NCBI GenBank assembly: GCA_023445705.1
Contig: JAEXKM010000477.1
Coordinates: 1 to 14,868, forward strand
Source: Pseudomonadota bacterium
Lineage (GTDB): Bacteria > Pseudomonadota > Alphaproteobacteria > Caulobacterales > Caulobacteraceae
Reading direction: 5' to 3'
Length of the DNA: 14,868 bases
A program made the position numbers and the translations under genes. Numbering within the stretch: position 1 is the stretch's first letter; every line of letters begins with the position of its first letter. A model generated the notes under the pieces. The model searched no databases. It was not told the origin of the DNA and saw only the letters and a list, made by a program, of their open reading frames with translations. This document shows, piece by piece, positions 1 to 6,829 of this stretch.

Positions 1-1
1 C

Positions 2-997
2 ACCAGCGACCGGGGGCGGATCGAAGGCGCGCTGCGGGGGCTGGACCGCCGCTGCCGCATGCTGTTGCCGGCCTGGCGCTCGATGCTGCGCGCCATCGAC
101 GAAGACTCCGAGGACGATCCGGATTTCGTGGACTGGTTCGAGGCGACGTTCCTCTATGGCCGTGTGGTGGACGCCGCCTGCCGCCGGCATTGGGTCGATC
201 CCACCGAGCCGCTGACCAACGCCGTCATCGCGCCCTCGCACGGCGTTCTGGTGACCAGCGCGACGCTGTCCGATGCGACGCTCGACGATCCCTTCGCCCT
301 GGCGGAGATGCGAACCGGCGCCGCGCGGCTGCCCGACCGGCCCAAGACGCTGAAGCTCGCCTCGCCCTTCGACTATGCCGCCAACGCCCGCGCCTATGTC
401 GTGACGGACGTCGGGCGCGACGACCCGCGCCAGGTCGCTGCGGCGATGCGCGAACTGTTCCTGGCCGCCGGTGGCGGCGGGGTCGGCCTGTTCACCGCGA
501 TCCGACGCCTGCGGGCGGTGCATGAGAGGATCGCCGCGCCCTTGGCGGACCGCGGACTGGCCCTCTACGCCCAGCATGTCGATCCGCTGGAGGTTGGCGC
601 CCTGGTGGACATCTTCCGGGCGGAGGAAGACGCCTGCCTGCTGGGCACTGACGCGGTGCGGGACGGGGTCGATGTGCCTGGGCGCTCGCTGCGGCTGCTG
701 GCCTTCGACCGGGTGCCGTGGCCGAGGCCAGACCTGCTGCACAAGGCGCGGCGGACGCGTTTCGGCGGCAAGACCTACGACGACAGCGTGGCGCGGGCGC
801 GGATCGCCCAGGCGTTCGGGCGGCTGATCCGGCGCGCCGACGACAAGGGGGTCTTCGTGATGCTGGACGCCGCGGCGCCGACCCGGCTGTTTTCCAGCTT
901 GCCGGAGGGCGTGCGCGTGGATCGGCTGGGCCTCGTGGACGTGATCGAGGCGGTCACCGAGTTCCTCAGTGCCCCGAGCTCTTCGAAAACAGATTGA
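2..997 (+). CDS. DinG/XPD-type ATP-dependent DNA helicase, C-terminal part
   Basis: This is the C-terminal 331 residues of a superfamily 2 helicase of the DinG/Rad3 (XPD) type. The frame is open from base 2, so the first ATG at 59 (residue 20 here) is internal and the true start lies left of the window. Visible motifs are VTSATLSD (about bases 251-274), GTDAVRDGVDVPG (about 644-682, helicase motif V; family members usually have an aromatic residue and WEGVD here), and QAFGRLIRR (about 809-835, motif VI with the arginine finger). The family unwinds DNA 5' to 3' using ATP and is linked to repair or to removal of R-loops and replication roadblocks. The Walker A and B boxes and any iron-sulphur cysteines would be upstream and cannot be checked. 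Its last 32 bases overlap the convergent SMR gene. The family call is firm; the specific role is not. Confidence 0.88.
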   Translation, partial: TSDRGRIEGALRGLDRRCRMLLPAWRSMLRAIDEDSEDDPDFVDWFEATFLYGRVVDAACRRHWVDPTEPLTNAVIAPSHGVLVTSATLSDATLDDPFALAEMRTGAARLPDRPKTLKLASPFDYAANARAYVVTDVGRDDPRQVAAAMRELFLAAGGGGVGLFTAIRRLRAVHERIAAPLADRGLALYAQHVDPLEVGALVDIFRAEEDACLLGTDAVRDGVDVPGRSLRLLAFDRVPWPRPDLLHKARRTRFGGKTYDDSVARARIAQAFGRLIRRADDKGVFVMLDAAAPTRLFSSLPEGVRVDRLGLVDVIEAVTEFLSAPSSSKTD

Positions 998-1298
998 TCA
1001 CCAGCACTCCGGCCACGATCAGCCCCATGCCGGCCAGCGCCGGGAAGTCCAGGCGCTGCTTGAAGGCCACCCAGGCGATGGCGGTGATCAACACGATGCC
1101 GACGCCTGACCAGATCGCGTAGCCGACCCCGACTGGGACCGTCTTCATCGAGTGCGAGAGGCACCAGAAGGCGAAGCTGTAGCCCGTCACCGTCACCAGG
1201 CTGGGGACCAGCCGGCTGAAGCTGTCGGACGCCTTCAGGGCCGTGGTGGCGATCACTTCCGCGACAATGGCCAGGCCCAGCCAGACATATCCGTTCAT
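966..1298 (-). CDS. SMR-family small multidrug efflux transporter (EmrE/Qac subtype)
   Basis: This is a 110-residue, four-helix inner-membrane protein, the same length as EmrE. Drug/proton antiporters of this family work as dimers and export cationic compounds. The residues that define the EmrE/Qac subtype sit at their EmrE positions: Glu14 (the proton/substrate carboxylate, in IVAEVIATTALKAS), Tyr40, Tyr60 and Trp63 (GYAIWSGVG). The C-terminal helix ends in INLFS, as in Qac proteins. These features favour a multidrug exporter over the guanidinium (Gdx/SugE) subtype, and I see no guanidine riboswitch upstream. The ATG at 1298 is preceded by AAGAGG (1305-1310) at 6-base spacing. No paired SMR subunit is adjacent, so it probably forms homodimers. 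The 3' end overlaps the helicase gene. The substrate range is not known. Confidence 0.93.
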   Translation of the reverse strand: MNGYVWLGLAIVAEVIATTALKASDSFSRLVPSLVTVTGYSFAFWCLSHSMKTVPVGVGYAIWSGVGIVLITAIAWVAFKQRLDFPALAGMGLIVAGVLVINLFSKSSGH

Positions 1299-1411
1299 TC
1301 AGCGCCTCTTCGCCCTTGTGCCGATCGTCCGGCGGGTGGAAGCATATAGTCGGTCGGGGTCACGAGCGCCCGCCCCAAGGCGGGCGCCTCTAGCTTGGGA
1401 GGGCCCTTAAG
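1299..1411. promoter_or_regulatory. Divergent intergenic region, SMR / EF-G-like
   Basis: These 113 bases lie between two divergent start codons and must carry promoters for both genes. The leftward SMR gene has the Shine-Dalgarno AAGAGG (1305-1310). The rightward EF-G-like gene has GGGAGGG (1397-1403) 8 bases before its ATG. TATAGT at 1345-1350 resembles a rightward -10 box, but no -35 box lies at normal spacing (TTGTGC at 1316-1321 is 23 bases away). The right half carries the hairpin listed separately. Confidence 0.45.
1366..1387 (+). promoter_or_regulatory. Perfect 9-bp GC-rich hairpin in the EF-G-like leader
   Basis: GCGCCCGCC (1366-1374) pairs perfectly with GGCGGGCGC (1379-1387) across a CCAA loop. 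The hairpin ends 9 bases before the Shine-Dalgarno GGGAGGG and 24 bases before the ATG at 1412. If the TATAGT at 1345-1350 is the -10 box, the hairpin would sit at the very 5' end of the mRNA. No T-run follows, so it does not look like a standard intrinsic terminator. A role in mRNA stability or translation control is inference. Confidence 0.5.
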
Positions 1412-3442
1412 ATGGGCAGACCAGGTACCGGCGCCGCACGCGCCATCGCCCTCGTCGGCGCGGCGGGAGCCGGCAAGACAAGCCTCATGGAAGCCATGCT
1501 GTTCGCGGCCGGCGCAATTCCGCGTCAGGGCGAGGTTGGTTCGGCCAGCGTCGGCGACGCCACGCCCGAAGCGCGAGCGCGGGGCCAATCCATCGAGTTC
1601 AACATCGCGGGTTTCGAGTTCATGGGCGACCGCTACTCGGTGATCGACTGTCCCGGATCTCCCGAGTTCGCGGGGACCGAGGACTATGTCCTGCCGGCAG
1701 TCGACCTGGCGATCATCGTCGCCGACCCCAACCCCGCGCGCGCCGGCCTGCTGCAGCCGATCTTTAAGGAGTTGGAGGAGCGCCACGTGCCGCACGCGGT
1801 GTTCGTCAACAAGATCGACCAGGCCCGCGGGCCGCTGGACGATCTGCTTGCCGCCATGGCGCCGGCGTCCGGCGCGCGGTTGGTGGCGCGCCAGATTCCG
1901 CTGGTGGACAAGGAGCGGGTGACGGGGTTCGTGGACCTCGCGCTTGAGCGGGCCTTCGTCTACCGCCCAGGCCAGGCGTCGGAACGGATCGAACTATCGG
2001 GCGACATCGCCGCACTGGAAGCCGACGCCCGCTTCCACATGCTGGAACAGCTTGCCGACTTCGACGACGAACTGATGGAGCAGTTGCTCTCTGACCTGAG
2101 CCCGGCCCAGGACGCGGTCTTCGCCGACCTGGTCGCCGACCTGGCCCAGGGCTTGATCACCCCGGTGTTCTTCGGCTCGGCGCTCAACGGCTTTGGCGTC
2201 AGGCGTCTGCTGAAGGCGCTTCGGCACGAAACGCCGGACGTGGTGGCCGCCGCCGCCCGGATGGGGCTCGATGGGCCGTGCGCCTATGTCCTCAAGACCT
2301 CCTACGCCGGCCAGGCCGGAAAGATGGCCTATGCCCGGGTCATGGAGGGCGAGTTGGCCGACGGACAGGAACTGACGCTCGGCGGCGGTGAGAAGAGCCG
2401 GGCAGGCGGACTGGTCAGCTTCACCAGCCCCACGGGGCGCAAGACCGACAGGGCAGGAACGGGCGAGGTTGTGGCCATCGGAAAGCTGGACGCTGTCGCG
2501 CCTGGCCAACTGCTATCGATGGATGGCAAGGCGCGGCGATGCGTGGCGCCGGCCTGCCCCCCGCCGGCGCTGTTCGCCATGGCGATCGCGGCCAAGGACA
2601 GGAAGGACGACGTTCGCCTCTCGGCGGCGCTCGCCAAGCTGGCCGACGAAGATCCAGCCCTGGCGGTGAGCCAGGATCACGAGACACAGGAGACGCTGAT
2701 CGCCGGCCGCGGCGAGGCTCATCTGCAGGTCACGCTGGAGCGGCTGCGCCGACGGTTCGGCGTCGAGGCCCATCTGGTCCGGCCGAAGGTTTCCTATCGC
2801 GAATCCTTGCGGAAGGCGGTCACCCAGCGAGGGCGGCACAAGAAGCAGACCGGCGGGCACGGGCAGTTCGGCGACGTCGTGCTCGAGATCCGCCCGCGAG
2901 CGCGGGGCGAAGGGTTCGCCTTCTCGCAGAAGATCACCGGCGGGGTGGTCCCCAAGCAGTGGATTCCGTCGGTTGAGCAGGGCGTGCGCGACGCCATGGA
3001 ACGCGGCGCTCTGGGCTTTCCGGTCACCGACGTGGAGGTGGTGCTGGTCGACGGCTCCTATCACAGCGTCGATTCTTCGGAGATGAGCTTCCGGGCCGCG
3101 GGCCGGCTGGCGATGAGCGAGGGCCTCAAGGCCGGCGCGCCCTACCTGCTGGAGCCCGTCGAAAGGCTCATCATCCACGCCCCGCAATCCTCGACCTCGA
3201 AGATTACCCAGGCGGTCTCTTCACGCCGCGGCCAGATCCTCGGCTTTCGCCCGCGAGATGGCTGGGACGGCTGGGATGAGATCGAGGTCTGCCTTCCGCG
3301 GGCCGAACGCCAGGACCTGATCGTTGAGTTGCGCGGCCTGACTCAGGGGCTGGGCGATTTCACCGCAGAGTTCGACCACATGGCCGAACTGCCGGGCCGC
3401 CTGGCCGAACAGGTCGCCAAGCGGGAGCAGCCAGCGGCCTGA
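1412..3442 (+). CDS. Elongation factor G-like translational GTPase (EF-G paralogue)
   Basis: This 676-residue protein has full EF-G architecture: G domain (about 1-260), domain II (about 280-365), domain III (about 375-450), domain IV (about 455-575) and domain V (about 575-665). Seen are the P-loop GAAGAGKT (16-23), NKID (133-136), a GSA G5-type motif, the domain IV loop GGHGQFG, and DGSYHSVDSSE, which matches the EF-G domain IV tip. Unlike canonical EF-G, the G3 box reads DCPGSPEF (79-86) instead of DTPGHVDF, so the switch-II histidine that positions the hydrolytic water is a serine. The switch-I RGITI equivalent is RGQSI (57-61), with serine at the Mg-binding threonine. This marks it as a paralogue (EF-G-like/EF-G2 type), not the housekeeping translocase. 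GTPase rate and ribosome role are unknown. The start is supported by GGGAGGG 8 bases upstream. The gene stands apart from any str operon. Confidence 0.9.
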   Translation: MGRPGTGAARAIALVGAAGAGKTSLMEAMLFAAGAIPRQGEVGSASVGDATPEARARGQSIEFNIAGFEFMGDRYSVIDCPGSPEFAGTEDYVLPAVDLAIIVADPNPARAGLLQPIFKELEERHVPHAVFVNKIDQARGPLDDLLAAMAPASGARLVARQIPLVDKERVTGFVDLALERAFVYRPGQASERIELSGDIAALEADARFHMLEQLADFDDELMEQLLSDLSPAQDAVFADLVADLAQGLITPVFFGSALNGFGVRRLLKALRHETPDVVAAAARMGLDGPCAYVLKTSYAGQAGKMAYARVMEGELADGQELTLGGGEKSRAGGLVSFTSPTGRKTDRAGTGEVVAIGKLDAVAPGQLLSMDGKARRCVAPACPPPALFAMAIAAKDRKDDVRLSAALAKLADEDPALAVSQDHETQETLIAGRGEAHLQVTLERLRRRFGVEAHLVRPKVSYRESLRKAVTQRGRHKKQTGGHGQFGDVVLEIRPRARGEGFAFSQKITGGVVPKQWIPSVEQGVRDAMERGALGFPVTDVEVVLVDGSYHSVDSSEMSFRAAGRLAMSEGLKAGAPYLLEPVERLIIHAPQSSTSKITQAVSSRRGQILGFRPRDGWDGWDEIEVCLPRAERQDLIVELRGLTQGLGDFTAEFDHMAELPGRLAEQVAKREQPAA

Positions 3443-3508
3443 GCTTGGCGATGGGGAACGAGCGTCGCGGGGCGGCGTTGCGGTCTGGACAATTCGAGGA
3501 GTGTTCAG

Positions 3509-3688
3509 ATGCTGAAATGGGCCCTGATCTTCGCCGTGGTGGCGCTAATCGCCGGCGCCATGGGATTTGGCGGCATTGCCGGCGCGGCGGCCGGTATCGC
3601 CAAGATCCTGTTCTTCATCTTCCTGGTCGGCTTCGTGATCTTCCTTGTGCTGGGGATCATGGCCGGGCGGAAGATCACGGGCGGCTAA
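3509..3688 (+). CDS. DUF1328 small membrane protein
   Basis: A 59-residue hydrophobic protein begins MLKWALIFAVVALIAG, followed by GFGGIAGAAAGIAKILFF and a second hydrophobic stretch ending in MAGRKITGG. This is the clear pattern of the DUF1328 (YtjA-like) family of two-helix inner-membrane proteins. Helices are near residues 3-24 and 31-51. The family is short, widespread in proteobacteria and of unknown function; members are often reported as stress-induced. The ATG is preceded by GAGGAG (3496-3501) at 7-base spacing, a strong ribosome site. It lies 66 bases after the EF-G-like stop with no terminator evident between, so it could be co-transcribed or have its own promoter. Its last codons form the left arm of the palindrome that separates it from the convergent hydrolase gene. 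Confidence 0.93.
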   Translation: MLKWALIFAVVALIAGAMGFGGIAGAAAGIAKILFFIFLVGFVIFLVLGIMAGRKITGG

Positions 3689-3705
3689 GATATCCTAGCC
3701 GCCCG
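3678..3705. terminator. Palindrome, likely bidirectional terminator
   Basis: CGGGCGGCTA (3678-3687) pairs perfectly with TAGCCGCCCG (3696-3705) around an 8-base loop, giving a 10-bp stem between the convergent DUF1328 and DUF3089 genes. The left arm contains the last two glycine codons and part of the stop codon of the DUF1328 gene. There is no T-run on either side, which is common for terminators in high-GC alphaproteobacteria. The position between converging genes supports termination in both directions. Confidence 0.6.
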
Positions 3706-3713
3706 CGAGGGCG

Positions 3714-4898
3714 TTACTTGCGGGCCAGATAGGCCTGGGACTGGGTCCCCACCAAGTCGACGAGATTGCCCATGGCGAGGTTCGCGTCGATGAGGTGGAG
3801 GCCCCAATCCTTCTGAACGGCGCCGCCGGCCACCACGTCGCCGGCGATGTCGTCAGTACGCGGATCGTTGGGGTCCGCATTCACGTGCACGGCCAGATAG
3901 TTGACGCCGTTGGCCGAGACGCATTCGGCGCTGAGCAGGCCGGGAACCGAGACGAAGGGGGTATCGACCTTCTTCCCGTCACTGGTCCAGCGGGGCGGGG
4001 CGGCCGATTCCGCAGCGATCATAGAGCCGGACGACAGATAGGCGTGAAGTTCGCCCTTGCCCCCGCCAAGCGCGGCCGGGTTCACGCAGGCCGCCTGCAT
4101 GGTCGAGCCCGGCTCGCGAGGCTTGCCGAAGCGGCTGTTCGCCGGCGGCGGGACATTGTCCCGGAAGCTGGCGTAGGCCACCGCGCAGCCGGTCTGGTCA
4201 GGCGATTTGCAAAGCGGGATCGACTTGAAGGTCCCGGTGTCCTTGCCGGCCTCGACCGGCAGGTTGGTTCCGAGCAGGAGGGCCGAGACGAGCTGCTTCT
4301 GCACCGGCTTGCCGTCGATCTCCTTCGCGATCAATTGGGTTAGGACCCCCGAGCCCTGGGAGTGGCCGATCAACACGACGCCGCGACCCTTGTTCTCATG
4401 CTGAAGGTAGTAGTTCCAGGCGTCGACCACGTCGTTGTAGCCGGTCTGCGGGCGCGGGGCTGAGGGCGGCGCAGCCCCCGGCGCTGCGGCGACGCGCAGG
4501 GCGGTCAGCGTGAACTGGCGATAGAGCGGCGCATAGACCCGGCACTTGGAGGCGAAACGGGCGAGTTGCTGTTCGACCACGCGGCGCTCTTCCGGTCCGG
4601 CGTTCATGTCCGAGAGCACGCCCTTGTCCAGCGAAACGGTCGGATAGACGTAGAAGCAATCGACCGGAGCCTTCGGGTCCGCCTTCCATGTCTCCTTGGT
4701 CATTGAGCCGTCGGCCTTGATGACGGTGGCGGTGTTGTCGATGGCGCAGGCGTCGGCGCGGCCCGGCCAGCAGAGCCAGCTCTCAGGTTTCGAGTAGTCG
4801 TTACGGGCTTCGGCGGGCGCATCTTGCGCCGTGGCGGGCGCTGTAGAACCCAAGAGAATGAGGCCGGCGAGGCCGCCGGCGAGCTTCGTGCTGAACAT
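3714..4898 (-). CDS. Secreted DUF3089 alpha/beta-hydrolase (lipase/esterase-like)
   Basis: This is a 394-residue exported hydrolase. The N-terminus MFSTKLAGGLAGLILLGSTA ending PATAQ is a typical Sec signal peptide, cleaved near residue 25, so the mature protein should be periplasmic or extracellular. The nucleophile elbow GHSQG (178-182) places the catalytic Ser at 180. WGLHLIDANLAMGNL near the C-terminus carries a conserved histidine that probably completes the triad. YVYPT (about 84-88) and the PxW/YRQ segments are also typical of DUF3089. The start at 4898 is preferred over an in-frame ATG 87 bases upstream (4985) because it gives a clean signal peptide and is preceded by AGGTGGGG (4903-4910, minus strand). 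The family is annotated lipase/esterase-like, but substrates are not established. It is divergent from the CoA-ligase operon; any shared substrate would be speculation. Confidence 0.9.
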   Translation of the reverse strand: MFSTKLAGGLAGLILLGSTAPATAQDAPAEARNDYSKPESWLCWPGRADACAIDNTATVIKADGSMTKETWKADPKAPVDCFYVYPTVSLDKGVLSDMNAGPEERRVVEQQLARFASKCRVYAPLYRQFTLTALRVAAAPGAAPPSAPRPQTGYNDVVDAWNYYLQHENKGRGVVLIGHSQGSGVLTQLIAKEIDGKPVQKQLVSALLLGTNLPVEAGKDTGTFKSIPLCKSPDQTGCAVAYASFRDNVPPPANSRFGKPREPGSTMQAACVNPAALGGGKGELHAYLSSGSMIAAESAAPPRWTSDGKKVDTPFVSVPGLLSAECVSANGVNYLAVHVNADPNDPRTDDIAGDVVAGGAVQKDWGLHLIDANLAMGNLVDLVGTQSQAYLARK

Positions 4899-5058
4899 GT
4901 TTCCCCACCTAAATCTATGCTTGGCAATGGCGGGGAAGATGGCTCGGAAGGGGTGGCGAGGTCCAGAGGCCTGAGAGGGGCGCACCGTCTTCTCCCCGCG
5001 GGGGCGGCGTCGATGGGGATTGCGGCGGTCGGGTCCAGACCGCTAAGGCTTATCGATC
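4899..5058. promoter_or_regulatory. Divergent intergenic region, hydrolase / CoA-ligase operon
   Basis: These 160 bases separate divergent starts and must hold both promoters; I see no convincing sigma-70 boxes. The hydrolase side has a strong ribosome site (4903-4910, minus). The ligase side has only AAGG (5045-5048), 10 bases before the ATG. GCGGTC (5025-5030) and GACCGC (5038-5043) form a 6-bp inverted repeat with a 7-base spacer just before that site. The palindrome CCCCGCGGGG lies at 4994-5003. Either could bind a regulator, but both are short in such GC-rich DNA. Confidence 0.4.
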
Positions 5059-6828
5059 ATGGACGCCAGAATCCGCTCGACCGATGCACCCTTTCGCGAT
5101 GCGCGCTATGCGCCGCGCCGACTGGAGATCGAGGATCGGGGCGGCGGCGAGCTGATCCTCACCAATCCGACCCCCCACGCGACCAACTTCACCACCATGA
5201 CCCAGGCGCTGGAGCGCTGGGCCGTCGAGGCGCCCAGCCGTGTCTGGCTGGCCGAACGCTCCGGCGAGGGCTGGCGGCAGGTGGGGTTTGCCGAGGCGCG
5301 CGATCAGGTCCGCGCCCTGGCGGGCGGCCTGCGCGCGCTGGGCGTGGTGGGCGAGCGCCCCTTGCTGATCCTGGCCCGGAACGGCGTCGATCATGCGCTG
5401 ATCTCCTATGCCGCCATGAGCCAGGGCATGCCCGTTGCGCCGGTCTCGCCGCAGTACGGCCTACCGGGGGCGAACCTGTCGCGCTTGGCCCATGCGGTCG
5501 AGGTGCTGAAGCCGGCGGTCATCTACACCGAGGACGCCGCCCTCTTCGTCGAGGCGCTGGAAGCCCCGTTCCTGGCTGGGCTGCCGGTGATCGCGGGTAA
5601 GAACGCGCGGGTGGGCGACATCCCGATCGAGCGATTGCTGGCAGCCACTGGCGTCGAGGCGACAGCTCGGCCCGACGATCATGCCAAGTATCTGCTGACC
5701 TCCGGCTCCACCGGCCTGCCGAAGGCCGTGATCTGCCTGCACAAGGGGATCGCCACCAACGCCGCCCAGATCGCCGCCTGCTTCGCCGACGACGAGCCGC
5801 CGGTCATGGTCAACTCCGCGCCCTGGAGCCACAGCCTGGGCGCCAACTCCATTCTGCACATGGCGCTGCATCGCGGCGGCACGGTGCATATCGACGCCGG
5901 CCAGCCGGTCGCGGGCAGGTTCGCCGAGACGGTGCGGAACCTGAAGGAGGTGGCGACCACCTACCACAACATGGTGCCGGCCGGCTGGATGCTGCTGGTG
6001 GGCGAGCTTGAGCGCGACGAGGCGCTGGCCCGGAGCTTCTTCGAAAAGGTCCGGGTGCTGCAGTATGGCGGCGCGGCGCTGGGACAGGACACCTGCGACC
6101 GGATCCAGGCCGTGGCCGTGGCGACGGTCGGCGAGAAGATCAGCTTTGCGTCGGGCTATGGCGCGACCGAGACCGGACCGACCGCGTGCAACGTGCACTG
6201 GCCGAACGAGCGCATGGGCCTGATCGGATCACCGGTGCCGGGCACCCAGGTGAAGCTGCGCCCGGCGGCGGGCAAGCTCGAGTTCCGGGTGAAGGGACCG
6301 CAGGTCTCGCCCGGCTATCTGGGGCGGCCGGAGCTGTCGGCTCAGAGCTTCGACGAGGACGGCTTCTACCTGCTGGGGGACGCCGCCCGTTTCGCCGATG
6401 AGAGCGACCCAACCGCGGGGCTCGCCTTCGACGGCCGGATCTCCGAGAATTTCAAGCTGGCCAGCGGCACCTTCGTCACCGTGGGCGACCTGCGGGTGAA
6501 AGCCGTCTCGGCGGTGGGCGATGCGGTCACCGACGCCGTGGTCTGCGGTGAGGGCAAGGAGGCGGTGGGCCTGCTCTTCTATCCCAACCCGAACATGGAT
6601 CGCGCGGCCGTAGAGGCCGCGGTGCGCGCGGGCGTGGAGCGGTTCAACGCCACGGCCAAGGGCTCCGGGGGCAAGGTGGCCCGCGCCCTGGTGCTGGACA
6701 GCGCTCCCGATCCCCATGCCGGTGAGATCACCGACAAGGGCTATATCGCCCAGCCGATCGCCCGGACTCTGCGGGCTGAGGCGGCCGAACGACTGTTTTC
6801 CGATGCTTCTGAAGTGATGGTGTTCTGA
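5059..6828 (+). CDS. Feruloyl-CoA synthetase-like acyl/aryl-CoA ligase
   Basis: This 589-residue ANL-superfamily enzyme would activate a carboxylic acid with ATP to an acyl-AMP and then to a CoA thioester in the cytoplasm. Motifs in order are the phosphate loop TSGSTGLPK (214-222), SGYGATETGPT (365-375), DGR (458-460) with a following ENFKLASGTFV, and the C-terminal catalytic lysine Lys560 in EITDKGY. The N-terminal part (RYAPRRLEIEDRGGGEL, then LERWAVEAPSRVWLAER) and the FKLASGTFVTVG segment match the feruloyl-CoA synthase-like subfamily better than fatty acyl or acetyl ligases. The usual ferulate partners (enoyl-CoA hydratase/aldolase, vanillin dehydrogenase) are absent. Instead the ThDP-enzyme gene starts after a single base, so the two are surely co-translated. 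The true substrate is unknown; a phenylpropenoate or other aryl/alkyl acid is possible. The ribosome site is weak (AAGG). Confidence 0.87.
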   Translation: MDARIRSTDAPFRDARYAPRRLEIEDRGGGELILTNPTPHATNFTTMTQALERWAVEAPSRVWLAERSGEGWRQVGFAEARDQVRALAGGLRALGVVGERPLLILARNGVDHALISYAAMSQGMPVAPVSPQYGLPGANLSRLAHAVEVLKPAVIYTEDAALFVEALEAPFLAGLPVIAGKNARVGDIPIERLLAATGVEATARPDDHAKYLLTSGSTGLPKAVICLHKGIATNAAQIAACFADDEPPVMVNSAPWSHSLGANSILHMALHRGGTVHIDAGQPVAGRFAETVRNLKEVATTYHNMVPAGWMLLVGELERDEALARSFFEKVRVLQYGGAALGQDTCDRIQAVAVATVGEKISFASGYGATETGPTACNVHWPNERMGLIGSPVPGTQVKLRPAAGKLEFRVKGPQVSPGYLGRPELSAQSFDEDGFYLLGDAARFADESDPTAGLAFDGRISENFKLASGTFVTVGDLRVKAVSAVGDAVTDAVVCGEGKEAVGLLFYPNPNMDRAAVEAAVRAGVERFNATAKGSGGKVARALVLDSAPDPHAGEITDKGYIAQPIARTLRAEAAERLFSDASEVMVF

Positions 6829-6829
6829 C

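Noticed and set aside
1316..1350. TTGTGC and TATAGT as a promoter for the EF-G-like gene.
   Set aside because: The 23-base spacer is too long for a normal sigma-70 promoter, so only the -10-like box is mentioned.
2513..3187. A 224-codon leftward open frame inside the EF-G-like gene.
   Set aside because: It is a shadow of a well-supported gene, with low-complexity composition and no ribosome site.
3445..3732. A 95-codon rightward open frame after the EF-G-like gene.
   Set aside because: It runs through the DUF1328 gene in another frame, has an arginine-rich composition typical of a shadow frame, and has no good ribosome site, whereas DUF1328 is a clear family match.
4899..4985. A 29-residue N-terminal extension of the DUF3089 hydrolase.
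   Set aside because: It would bury the signal peptide behind a hydrophilic segment, and the internal ATG has the good ribosome site AGGTGGGG.
4824..5600. A 258-codon rightward open frame spanning the hydrolase 5' end, the intergenic region and the ligase 5' end.
   Set aside because: It overlaps two well-supported genes and its product is Gly/Arg/Ala-rich with no recognisable motif.
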